Assembly (NCBI RefSeq): GCF_030406665.1
Contig: NZ_CP129121.1
Span: forward strand, 434,001-498,000
Reading direction: 5' to 3'
Length of the DNA: 64,000 nucleotides
DNA from: Halomonas halophila
GTDB lineage: Bacteria; Pseudomonadota; Gammaproteobacteria; Pseudomonadales; Halomonadaceae
The notes beneath the pieces were generated by a model. It was not told where the DNA came from. It saw nothing but the letters and a program-made list of their open reading frames with translations, and did no database searches. Positions 24,387-32,391 of this stretch are shown piece by piece (within the stretch, counting starts at the first letter, position 1; the number at the start of each line of letters is the position of its first letter). A program made the translations under genes and the position numbers.

Positions 24387-25211
24387 TCAGCGGGAAGAGG
24401 CGGCGTCGCGGGCCAGTCGCGCCAGGGTGCGCGAGGCGGCCACGAAGCCGAAGCTGCCGGTGACGAAGGTCGCCGCGCCGAAGCCCGAGGCGCAGTCGAG
24501 GCGGGTGGCCTCGCCGGCGGCGGGCTTGGCGTGGCAGACCTCGCCGTCGGCGCCGGGGTAGACGAGCTGCTCGTCGGAGTAGACGCACTCCACCGAGAAG
24601 CGTCGCTTGGGGTTGCGCGAGAAGCCGTGGTCGCGCCGCAGCCGCGAGCGCACCTTGGCCAGCAGTGGGTCGTGCTCGGTGCGGGTCAGGTCGGCCACCC
24701 GGATGCGCGTCGGGTCGGTCTGGCCGCCCGCCGCGCCGGTCACGGTGATCGGCAGCTTGCGGCGCTTGCACCAGGCGATCAGCGCCGCCTTGGCCACCAC
24801 GCTGTCGATAGCGTCGATCACGTGGTCCAGGTCCTCGGGCAGCCGCTCGGCGAGGTTGGTCGGGGTCACGAAGGCGGTGTCCGCCACCACCTCGATGCCG
24901 GGCTGGATGGCCCGGCAGCGCTCGGCCAGCACCTCGACCTTGGGCCGGCCGACGGTGCCGTCCAAGGCGTGCAGCTGGCGGTTGACGTTGGACACGCAGA
25001 CGTCGTCGAGGTCGATCAGCGTCAGCTTGCCGATGCCGGAGCGGGCCAGGGCCTCCACGGCCCAGCTGCCCACGCCGCCGACGCCGATCACCGCCACGTG
25101 GGCGTGGCGGAAGCGCTCCAGGGCGCGGGCGCCGTAGAGGCGGCGGATGCCGCCGAAGCGCAGCGCGTGGTCGTCGGTCTCGAGGGCGGCGGGGCTCGGA
25201 AAATCGTTCAT
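24387..25211 (-). CDS. tcdA: tRNA threonylcarbamoyladenosine dehydratase
   Basis: E1-like enzyme (274 aa) that uses ATP to cyclise t6A to ct6A at position 37 of ANN-decoding tRNAs. The nucleotide-binding motif GVGGVGSW lies near residue 44, the ThiF-type DLDDVCVSNVNRQ block near 65-77, and the C-terminal FVTGSFGFVAA near 255. It works with a cysteine desulfurase (CsdA) and CsdE in E. coli; neither is here. It overlaps truC by ATGA, so two tRNA modification genes are translationally coupled. Confidence 0.93.
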   Translation of the reverse strand: MNDFPSPAALETDDHALRFGGIRRLYGARALERFRHAHVAVIGVGGVGSWAVEALARSGIGKLTLIDLDDVCVSNVNRQLHALDGTVGRPKVEVLAERCRAIQPGIEVVADTAFVTPTNLAERLPEDLDHVIDAIDSVVAKAALIAWCKRRKLPITVTGAAGGQTDPTRIRVADLTRTEHDPLLAKVRSRLRRDHGFSRNPKRRFSVECVYSDEQLVYPGADGEVCHAKPAAGEATRLDCASGFGAATFVTGSFGFVAASRTLARLARDAASSR

Positions 25212-25972
25212 GGCAGTTCACATGGCTCGGCGGAAGGGGCGCGGCGGTTGGCGGGCAGGTGGCCCGCCCAGCCGAAGCGCCGGAACAGCGCGGTCATGGG
25301 CGCATCCAGGGCGCAGCCCAGGTCCAGGCGCCGGCCCTCCACCGGGTGGTCGAAGCTCAGGCCCACGGCGGCCAGCAGCAGCCGCGGGCAGTCGAGTCGG
25401 TCGGCGAAGAAGCGGTTGTGCACGCCCTTGCCGTGCTTGGCGTCGCCGATGATCGGATAGCCGCGCTGGGACAGATGGCGACGGATCTGGTGGCGCCGCC
25501 CGGTCAGCGGGCGCGCCTCCATCAGCGAGTAGCGGCTGGTGGGGTAGCGGTCGACCCGCACCGGAAGTTCCACGCTGTCCAGGCGCCGCACCTCGGTGAC
25601 GGCCTCCATGGCCGGCATCTCGGCCTTGGGGCGGCGGCCGTCCTCCTCGCGCAGGGCATACGCCAGGCGCTCGGCGTCCGGCCCGGTGCCGCGCACCACG
25701 GCCAGGTAGCGCTTGGCCACGCGGTGCTGCTCGAAGGCCTCGCCCAGGCGGCGGGCGACCTCGGACGACAGCGCGAACACCATCAGCCCCGAGGTGGGGC
25801 GGTCCAGGCGGTGTACCGGATAGACCCGCTGGCCCAGCTGGTCGCGCAGGGTCTGCAGCAGGAAATGGCGCTCGCCCCGGGCCAGGGCGCTGCGATGCAC
25901 CAGCAGCCCGGAGGGCTTGTGCACGGCGACCAGATGCTCGTCGTGATGGAGGATGGGCAGCGGTTCGTTCAT
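25208..25972 (-). CDS. truC: tRNA pseudouridine(65) synthase
   Basis: RluA-family pseudouridine synthase (254 aa). The catalytic Asp lies in HRLDRPTSG (near residue 56); VAVHKPSGLLVHRS and RYSLMEARPLTGRRHQIRRHL complete the fold. It lacks an S4 domain. The short N-terminus and close similarity of LVAVHKPSG...LVHRS to E. coli TruC favour tRNA U65 over rRNA targets. It is the first gene of the truC-tcdA-DUF1653 unit and divergent from the sirtuin gene. Confidence 0.88.
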   Translation of the reverse strand: MNEPLPILHHDEHLVAVHKPSGLLVHRSALARGERHFLLQTLRDQLGQRVYPVHRLDRPTSGLMVFALSSEVARRLGEAFEQHRVAKRYLAVVRGTGPDAERLAYALREEDGRRPKAEMPAMEAVTEVRRLDSVELPVRVDRYPTSRYSLMEARPLTGRRHQIRRHLSQRGYPIIGDAKHGKGVHNRFFADRLDCPRLLLAAVGLSFDHPVEGRRLDLGCALDAPMTALFRRFGWAGHLPANRRAPSAEPCELP

Positions 25973-26103
25973 CGGGCGACTCGGGGGATGCGGCGAGGGC
26001 GCCCATTGTCGCCGCGCGACGGGCGGATGTCATCCGTCGCCCTCTGCTCCGGCGAGGCGGAATATGGCAAGCTGGGGTGAGTTCCCCGATCCGCGAGACG
26101 ACC

Positions 26104-26838
26104 ATGAGCGACGACGCCCGCCCCCACCTGGTAGTACTGACCGGCGCCGGCATCAGTGCCGAGAGCGGCATCCAGACCTTCCGCGCCGCCGACGGCCTGT
26201 GGGCCGACGAGCCCGTCGAGGCGGTCGCCACGCCGCAGGGCTGGGCCCGCGACCCCGAGCGGGTGCTGCGCTTCTACGACGCGCGCCGCGACCAGGTGCG
26301 CGGGGCCAGGCCCAACGCTGCTCACCGGGCCCTGGCCGAACTCGAGGCGGACGGCTTCCGGGTCAGCGTGGTGACCCAGAACATCGACGACCTGCACGAG
26401 CGGGCCGGCTCGCGCAGCGTGCTGCACCTGCACGGCGAGATCCTGATGGCGCGCTCCAGCGTCGACGCGAAGCTGCGCTATCCGCTGTCCCGGGGCGGCA
26501 TTCGCCTCGGCGACCTCTGCGACAAGGGCGCCCAGCTGCGCCCCGACGTGGTGTGGTTCGGCGAGGCCGTGCCGGCCTATCCCGAGGCCTGCGACATCGT
26601 TGCCGAGGCCGACCTGCTGCTGGTGGTAGGCACCTCGCTGGCCGTGATGCCGGCCGCCATGCTGCTCGACCAGGCACCGTTCGGCGCGCCCTGCGCGCTG
26701 GTCGACCCCGAGGCCCAGGCCCTGGCGCCGGCCGGGGTGGCGAAGATCGCCCGGCCCGCCGGCGAGGGCGTGCCGGCGCTGGTGCGCCACTGGCGCGAGA
26801 CGAGAGCGCTTTCGATGCCGGAGGGGCGGCTCGACTGA
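26104..26838 (+). CDS. cobB: Sir2-family NAD-dependent protein deacylase without the zinc cysteines
   Basis: Class III sirtuin (244 aa) that removes acyl groups from lysines with NAD+. GAGISAESGIQTFR (about 14-27), TQNIDDLH (about 91-98) and the catalytic H110 (HLHGE) are intact. Y58 and R61 (FYDARR) match the residues that let CobB and SIRT5 accept succinyl-lysine. The module that normally holds a CxxC...CxxC zinc site has only C139 (LGDLCDKGAQLRP). Such cysteine-poor forms exist in other bacteria, so this is a variant rather than a broken gene. The ATG at 26104 is preferred over an upstream in-frame start at 26077. It is followed by the DTW gene. Confidence 0.88.
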   Translation: MSDDARPHLVVLTGAGISAESGIQTFRAADGLWADEPVEAVATPQGWARDPERVLRFYDARRDQVRGARPNAAHRALAELEADGFRVSVVTQNIDDLHERAGSRSVLHLHGEILMARSSVDAKLRYPLSRGGIRLGDLCDKGAQLRPDVVWFGEAVPAYPEACDIVAEADLLLVVGTSLAVMPAAMLLDQAPFGAPCALVDPEAQALAPAGVAKIARPAGEGVPALVRHWRETRALSMPEGRLD

Positions 26839-26920
26839 GGCGTCGCGCGGCCGGAGGCGGCGGCGGGGCGTGCTAGAATGTGGCTCCCTTATCGCCCTCT
26901 CACCTCCGGCTAGACGACTC

Positions 26921-27679
26921 ATGCAGGACGACACCCCGACCCCCGACCACGGCGACGTGGACCCCGCCACCGGACACCCGCGGCCGCCGCGGCGCGAGTT
27001 CAAGGCCCGCGGCAGCTTCGTACGCCGCTGCGAGACCTGCAACCTGCCGGCGTTGAACTGCCTGTGCCCCTACAAGGTGACGGCGGACAGCCGCGCCCGG
27101 GTGTGGCTGATCACCCATCCGCTGGAGCACTACAAGCCCACCAACACCGGACGGCTGATCCGCGACGTCCTGCCCACCACCGAGGTCTTCACCTGGTATC
27201 GCACCGAGCCGGACGAACGGCTGCTGGCGATGCTCGAGGACGAGCGCTATGCGCCCTTCGTGATCTTCCCCGACGACCAGGCGGATTACGCCCACCGGGT
27301 GGTCGGCATGGAAACGGTGGCGGCGCGCCAGGACGATGGGCGGATTCCGGTGTTCGTCATCCTCGATGGCACCTGGCGCCAGGCGCGGCGTATCTTCCGC
27401 AAGAGCCCCTATCTGGCCGAGCTGCCGGTGCTGCCGCTCGCCACCGAGCGGCTGACCCGTTACCGACTGCGCAAGCCGGCCTCGGCTGCCCACCTGTGCA
27501 CCGCCGAGGTGGCCGCGGAGCTGATGCGCCAGGCCGGCGACACCGAGGCCGCGGAGCGGCTCGACGACTACTTCGACGTGTTCAATGACAGCTATGCCGC
27601 CAGCCGGCGCCACGGCAAGATCGAGACGCCGACGCCGGCCATGCAGCGGCTACGGGCGGCCCGGGAAGGCGAGACGTAG
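26921..27679 (+). CDS. DTW-domain tRNA-uridine aminocarboxypropyltransferase
   Basis: A 252-aa DTW-domain enzyme, the family of TapT, which transfers the 3-amino-3-carboxypropyl group from SAM to tRNA uridine (acp3U). A zinc-binding N-terminal cluster CETCNLPALNCLC (about 36-48), ITHPLEHYKPTNTGRL and the DGTWRQARR signature (about 148-156) can be seen. The ATG at 26921 lacks a strong ribosome binding site, and a TAGAAT at 26873 may be its -10. The stop is 3 bp from the stop of the convergent MarR gene. The exact tRNA position modified is not decided by sequence (TapT- and TuaA-like groups exist). Confidence 0.85.
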   Translation: MQDDTPTPDHGDVDPATGHPRPPRREFKARGSFVRRCETCNLPALNCLCPYKVTADSRARVWLITHPLEHYKPTNTGRLIRDVLPTTEVFTWYRTEPDERLLAMLEDERYAPFVIFPDDQADYAHRVVGMETVAARQDDGRIPVFVILDGTWRQARRIFRKSPYLAELPVLPLATERLTRYRLRKPASAAHLCTAEVAAELMRQAGDTEAAERLDDYFDVFNDSYAASRRHGKIETPTPAMQRLRAAREGET

Positions 27680-27682
27680 CGA

Positions 27683-28153
27683 TCAGGCGGGAGCGGGGGG
27701 CTCTTCCAGGGCGCCGGGTTCCTTCTGCAGGCGCCGGTCGATCAGATCGAGCGCCTCGAGCAGCGCCTCGAGCTGGGCATCACTCAGGTCGCTGAGCAGG
27801 TCGCGCTCGACGCCGAGCAGTTCCTCCTGGAGGGCGTCCACGGCGTCGCGCCCCGCCGGGGTCAGGAAGACGCGCTTGGTGCGGCGATCCTGCTCGTCGT
27901 TGACGCGCTGGACCTGGCCCTTGGCCTCCAGGCGGTCCAGGTGGCGTACCAGGCTGGAGCCTTCCATGCCGACGCGCTTGGCCAGTGCCTTCTGGCTGAG
28001 GCCGTCGCCGCCAGCACCGAGATGGACCAGTGGCGCCCAGCTGGTATCGGTGTGGCCGACCAGCGCCATGTGATGATCGAGGGCACGCCGCCAGCGGCGC
28101 GAGACGGTGGAGAGCCGGATACCGAAGCGCTCTCGGGCATTGGATGAAGTCAT
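27683..28153 (-). CDS. MarR/SlyA-family transcription regulator
   Basis: Winged-helix regulator of 156 aa. The recognition region LSQKALAKRVGMEGSSLVRHLDRLEAKG (about 52-79) and the wing NDEQDRRTKRVFLTPAG (about 85-101) are clear; the FGIRLSTVSRRWRRALD start resembles SlyA/HosA. It is divergent from a BASS-family transporter gene with 185 bp between the starts, which contains an inverted repeat. It is therefore a good candidate repressor of that transporter, probably released by an aromatic or phenolic ligand as in many MarR proteins; this is inference. Confidence 0.85.
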   Translation of the reverse strand: MTSSNARERFGIRLSTVSRRWRRALDHHMALVGHTDTSWAPLVHLGAGGDGLSQKALAKRVGMEGSSLVRHLDRLEAKGQVQRVNDEQDRRTKRVFLTPAGRDAVDALQEELLGVERDLLSDLSDAQLEALLEALDLIDRRLQKEPGALEEPPAPA

Positions 28154-28156
28154 GGC

Positions 28157-28183
28157 ATCAATGTTTTGTTGCTAATTATTGAT
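28157..28183. promoter_or_regulatory. candidate MarR-family operator
   Basis: Inverted repeat atcaat (28157-28162) ... attgat (28178-28183) enclosing ttgctaa (28169-28175), which equals half of the SlyA consensus TTAGCAAGCTAA. It lies directly upstream of the marR-like start in the only AT-rich patch of the divergent region. Confidence 0.4.
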
Positions 28184-28338
28184 CTCGAACGTATCACGGC
28201 GGCCCGGTGATCGGCCACGTTTTTCCGCCTCGAGGGGCATTGCCCGGCTTACGCCGACCGACGACCATAGGGGCGCGGGCGGCCGCGCCCGAGATCATTC
28301 ATAAAAAAGCTCCCACCTTTCCATCGCAAGGACACGTC

Positions 28339-29286
28339 ATGCATTTCTTCGAGCGCTTCAATCGTCTCTTCCCCGTCTGGGCGGTGCTGCTGGCCGTGGT
28401 GGCCGCCTTCCAGCCGCAGCTCTTCACCGGCCTGGCCGGCAGCATCAAGACGCTGCTGGTGGTCATCATGTTCGCCATGGGCCTGACGCTGTCCAAGGCC
28501 GACTTCGCCCGTGTGGTGAAGTCGCCGGCGCCGATCGCCGTGGGCGTGGCGCTGCAGTTTCTGATCATGCCGCTGGCGGCGCTGGCGATCTCGCGCCTGC
28601 TGGGACTCTCCGACGCCCTGACCATCGGCATGGTGCTGGTCGGCGCCACCGCCGGTGGCACCTCCTCCAACGTCATGACCTGGCTGGCCGGCGGCCGGGT
28701 GGCGCTGTCGGTGTCGATGACCATGGTTTCGACCCTGCTCTCGGTGGTGGCCACGCCGCTGTTGACCCTGCTGCTGGTCGGCGAGAGCGTCGACGTGCCG
28801 GTGGCGGGCATGCTGACCAGCATCGCCCAGCTGGTGGTGGCACCGATCCTGATCGGGGTGATCGTCAATCACTGGCTGGGCGAGCGCATCGCCCAGGTCG
28901 AGCCGGCGCTGGCGAGCCTGGCGATGCTGGCCATCGTGGTGATCATCGCCATCGTGGTGGCGCTCAACGCCGGGCGGCTGGCGACCCTGGGGCCGGTCGT
29001 GGCGCTGGCGGTGATCGCCCATAACGCCATCGGCCTGGCCGGCGGCTACGGCCTGGCCCGGGCGCTGCGCTTCGACGAGCGCACCGCGCGCACCATCGCC
29101 TTCGAGGTGGGGCTGCAGAACTCCGGGCTTGCCGTGGCCCTGGCCAACCAGTTCTTCAGCGCCACCGCGGCGCTGCCGGGTGCGTTGTTCTCGGTGTGGC
29201 ACAACGTTTCCGGCTCGCTGCTGGCCGGCGCCTGGAAGCGTCGCCCGGCCGAGAGCGAGGCGGCGTCGGCGCTTCAGTCTCGCTGA
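28339..29286 (+). CDS. bile acid:sodium symporter (BASS) family transporter
   Basis: Polytopic inner-membrane transporter (315 aa, nine to ten helices). Family features: LVVIMFAMGLTLSKADFARV early, the crossover motif VGATAGGTSSNVMTWLAGG at about 109-127, and FEVGLQNSGLAVALANQFF near 255-273. Bacterial BASS proteins move organic anions such as pantoate, pyruvate or bile acids with Na+; the substrate here is unknown, but Na+ coupling would suit a halophile. The ATG at 28339 has AAGGA 8 bases upstream. Probably controlled by the divergent MarR protein. Confidence 0.88.
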   Translation: MHFFERFNRLFPVWAVLLAVVAAFQPQLFTGLAGSIKTLLVVIMFAMGLTLSKADFARVVKSPAPIAVGVALQFLIMPLAALAISRLLGLSDALTIGMVLVGATAGGTSSNVMTWLAGGRVALSVSMTMVSTLLSVVATPLLTLLLVGESVDVPVAGMLTSIAQLVVAPILIGVIVNHWLGERIAQVEPALASLAMLAIVVIIAIVVALNAGRLATLGPVVALAVIAHNAIGLAGGYGLARALRFDERTARTIAFEVGLQNSGLAVALANQFFSATAALPGALFSVWHNVSGSLLAGAWKRRPAESEAASALQSR

Positions 29287-29335
29287 GCCGCGCCTCGCCG
29301 ACCGCACCTCGCCGGCCGCGGCGATCGGGCAGGAA

Positions 29336-29367
29336 AAGGGCCCCGGACAGCGATGTCCGGGGCCCTT
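29336..29367. terminator. bidirectional terminator between the BASS and TraB-family genes
   Basis: 14-bp perfect stem (aagggccccggaca / tgtccggggccctt) with a gcga tetraloop, flanked by AAAA on the left. Confidence 0.85.
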
Positions 29368-29391
29368 GTCGTTGCCGGCGTGGCAGCGGCG

Positions 29392-30630
29392 TCAGCCGCC
29401 GAACAGGGCGCCGGCGATGCGGAAGCCGGCGATCCAGGTCCCGGCGGCGGAACCCAGGGTCGCGGTCAGGAACACCAGCAGGGTGCGCGAGACCCGGTTG
29501 CGCCACCAGCCCTTCACCTCGGTGACGTCGTGGCGCAGGGTGGCGAAGTCGCGCACCTTGGGCTTGCGCATGGCCAGCTCGACCCCGGCGGCCACGAAGC
29601 CGGCACCGATGGTGGGATTGAGCGAGGTCAGCGGGGCGGCGAACACGGTGGCGATCACCGTCAGCGGGTGGGCCAGCGCCACCAGGGTGGCGGCGCCCGA
29701 GAGCACGCCGTTGATCAGGAACCACTCGGCCACCAGCTGCCAGCCGAGCTCGGTGTTGCGCGAGAAGCCGATGGCGAAGCCGGTCAGCACCAGGGCGGTG
29801 ATCAGCCAGGGCAGCGCCTTCCACACCTTAGTGGGCGGCGGCGTGGCCTCCAGTGTCTCGCGCTCCGGCGTCGGCGCCTCGGGCAGCGGCTGCTCCAGGT
29901 GCTCGGCCATGCCCTTGAGGTGGCCGGCACCGATCACCACCAGCACGTGGCGGTAGCGCCCCGGCGGACACTGTTCGGCCAGGCGCAGCACCATGTAGCG
30001 GTCGCGCTCGCTGATCAGCGGCGTGTAGAGGGTCTCGGACTCGCTGGCGAACTCGCTGAAAGTGGACTCCAGCACGTCGCCTTCCTTGAGCCGTTCGATG
30101 TCGGCCGCGGAGACGTCCTGACGCGACAGCACGCCGCCGAGCAGCCCCGAGAACAGCGAGAAACGCTGCCACCAGGGCACGTTGTGATAGATGCGCTTCA
30201 GGGTCACGCCGACGTCGCGGTCGATCAGCAGCAGCGGGAGGTTACGGGCCTGGCTGGCCTCCAGGGCGGCGCGCATCTCGGCGCCGGGCTCGATGCCGGA
30301 TTGCTCGGCGACGCGCTGCTGGAAGGCGCCCAGCGCCAGACTGGCGGCCACCATCCCGGCCTTGCCCTGGCGGAAGATCTGGAACAGGTCCTGCTCGCCC
30401 AGGGCATCGGGATTGGCCAGGTTCTGGTGACGCGAGTCGCACAGCTCGATGGCCACCGCGTCGAACTCGCCGGAGTCGATCAGCTCGCGCACCTCGGTGG
30501 CGCTCTCGGCGGAGACGTGGGCGGTGCCCAGCAGGGTGTAGCGGGTCTCGCCCACCTTGAGGGTGCGGCGCGGGCCGCCGCCGGCGGCCTGCTCGCGATC
30601 GACGGTCGCGGTGTCCTGGGAGTCGGTCAT
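29392..30630 (-). CDS. TraB/PrgY-family protein with C-terminal membrane segments
   Basis: A 412-aa protein. Residues of about 22-245 form a TraB (EreA/ChaN-fold) domain with GTAHVSAES, IELCDSRH and the later VIGAGHLKGM motif. A Pro/Glu-rich linker follows, then four to five hydrophobic segments (about 275-405: WLITALVLTGFAIGF, GVLSGAATLVALAHPL and others). TraB/PrgY proteins are predicted membrane-linked peptidase-like enzymes; PrgY limits pheromone signalling in Enterococcus, but no role is known for the bacterial core-genome members. The ATG at 30630 is chosen; an upstream GTG at 30669 is possible. Stands alone between terminators. Confidence 0.85.
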   Translation of the reverse strand: MTDSQDTATVDREQAAGGGPRRTLKVGETRYTLLGTAHVSAESATEVRELIDSGEFDAVAIELCDSRHQNLANPDALGEQDLFQIFRQGKAGMVAASLALGAFQQRVAEQSGIEPGAEMRAALEASQARNLPLLLIDRDVGVTLKRIYHNVPWWQRFSLFSGLLGGVLSRQDVSAADIERLKEGDVLESTFSEFASESETLYTPLISERDRYMVLRLAEQCPPGRYRHVLVVIGAGHLKGMAEHLEQPLPEAPTPERETLEATPPPTKVWKALPWLITALVLTGFAIGFSRNTELGWQLVAEWFLINGVLSGAATLVALAHPLTVIATVFAAPLTSLNPTIGAGFVAAGVELAMRKPKVRDFATLRHDVTEVKGWWRNRVSRTLLVFLTATLGSAAGTWIAGFRIAGALFGG

Positions 30631-30801
30631 GGACGCTCGGGTCTGAAGGATGAAGGCTCGATTATCCACGAAGCCCGCCGGCGGGCCAAACCCGCCGCGG
30701 GCGCTTGCACCGGCTTTGCGACTTGTCGCTGTACCGCGTCCGATGGAAGGTCGGGGGGAAGCGCTGATGGATGTCGAGCGCCGCCATGAATCCGCGTTTC
30801 C

Positions 30802-32286
30802 CTACTTGCGCCAGAACATCGGCGTGAACAGCACCAGCACCGTGAGGATCTCCAGCCGGCCCATCAGCATGCCGACGCACAACAGCCACTTGGCGGCGTC
30901 GGGCAGGGGGCCGAAGTTGCCCGCCGGGCCGATGATCTCGCCGAGGCCGGGGCCGACGTTGGCGACCGCGGTGACCGCGCCGGACAGGGCGGTGACCAGG
31001 TCCAGGCCCAGCAGCGACAGCCCCAGCGCCAGCCCGGCGATGGTCAGGAAGAAGAAGAACGAGAAGGCGATGACGCCGCGGGTCACGTCGTCGGTCAGCG
31101 GGTGGCCGTTGTAGCGGGCCGAGAAGACGCCGTTGGCGTGCACCAGGAAGCGAAGCTGGTTGCGCAGCAGGATGGACGCGACCTGGAAGCGGAACACCTT
31201 CATGCCGCCGCTGGTGGAACCGCTGCAGCCGCCGATGAAGCTCAGGTAGAAGAAGGCCACCGCCGCCAGGCTGCCCCAGGCGGTGTAGTCGTCGCCGGCA
31301 TAGCCGGTGGTGGTGACCACCGAGACGACGTTGAAGGTCACCTGGGTGAGGGCCTCGAAGGCGTCACGGCCCTGCCAGATGCGCCAGGCGGTGAGCAGCA
31401 GGATGACCAGCGCCAGCAGGCCCAGCAGGCCGCGTACCTGCTGGTCCTGCCACAGTGCCATGCGGGCGCCGCGCAGCACCCGGATGTAGATCACGAAGGG
31501 CAGGGCGCCACCGAGCATGAACAGGCTGCCCATCCACATCAGGTGGGGCCGGTCGGCGTAGGCGCCGAAGGAGGCATCCGAGTTGGCGAAGCCCCCGGTG
31601 GCCACGGAGGTCATGGCGTGGACGATGGCGTCCAGTGGCAGCATGCCGCCGAGCCAGTAGCTTGCCACCGCGGCCAGGGTCATGCCGCAGTAGATCACCA
31701 GGGTGGCCTTGGCGATGCCACCGGTGCGGGGCATCACCTTGTCGGACCAGTCCGACGACTCGGTATGGAACAGCCGCATGCCGCCGACCTTGAGGAACGG
31801 CAGGATGGCGATGCCCATCACGATGATGCCGACCCCGCCCAGCCACTGCATCAGGCCTCGCCACAGTTTGAGGCCGTCGGAGAGGTCGTCGATGTCGCTC
31901 AGCACGGTGGAGCCGGTGGTGGTGATCCCCGAGACCGACTCGAACACCGCGTTGGAGAACGACAGCTGGGTGGCGCCCAGCACCAGCGGCAGGCTGGCGA
32001 AGCCGCTGATCGACACCCAGCTCAGCGAGGTCAGCACGAACATCTGCCAGGGCTTGAAGCTGACCTCCACGCGCAGGGTCGAGAGCAGCACCGTGGCCGA
32101 GGCGCCGAGCATGATCAGGATCGACAGGCCGAACGCCGTGGCGTCCACGTCGCCCTCCAGCAGCAGCACCAGCCAGGGCACCAGCATGAAGGCCGCCAGC
32201 ACCAGCCACAGCAGGGCCAGCACCTTGAACACCGGTGCCCAGTGGCGGGTGCGCTGGATGGCCGCCCGCTTCACCAGCAGGCTCAC
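30802..32286 (-). CDS. trkH: Trk potassium uptake system membrane subunit
   Basis: K+-translocating subunit (494 aa) of the Trk system. Four pore-loop selectivity filters are recognisable: TTTGST (first), ATGGF (second), TTTGYA (third) and NVGPG (fourth). They lie between M1-P-M2 repeats, and two extra N-terminal helices are present. The start is GTG at 32286 with GGAG about 9 bases upstream. It follows trkA by 105 bp. Halomonas elongata relies on TrkA with TrkH/TrkI channels for K+ uptake during osmotic shock, so the pair is likely a key salt-adaptation system here. Confidence 0.95.
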   Translation of the reverse strand: MSLLVKRAAIQRTRHWAPVFKVLALLWLVLAAFMLVPWLVLLLEGDVDATAFGLSILIMLGASATVLLSTLRVEVSFKPWQMFVLTSLSWVSISGFASLPLVLGATQLSFSNAVFESVSGITTTGSTVLSDIDDLSDGLKLWRGLMQWLGGVGIIVMGIAILPFLKVGGMRLFHTESSDWSDKVMPRTGGIAKATLVIYCGMTLAAVASYWLGGMLPLDAIVHAMTSVATGGFANSDASFGAYADRPHLMWMGSLFMLGGALPFVIYIRVLRGARMALWQDQQVRGLLGLLALVILLLTAWRIWQGRDAFEALTQVTFNVVSVVTTTGYAGDDYTAWGSLAAVAFFYLSFIGGCSGSTSGGMKVFRFQVASILLRNQLRFLVHANGVFSARYNGHPLTDDVTRGVIAFSFFFFLTIAGLALGLSLLGLDLVTALSGAVTAVANVGPGLGEIIGPAGNFGPLPDAAKWLLCVGMLMGRLEILTVLVLFTPMFWRK

Positions 32287-32391
32287 GGGCGCGTCTCCGC
32301 GGCGTGGACCCGCGGGCGGCGAACGGCGTCATCGAACGGTGGCAGGTGTGTCATGCGGATTCCCTCGCGTGAAGGCCGGCGGCGCTCGGCA

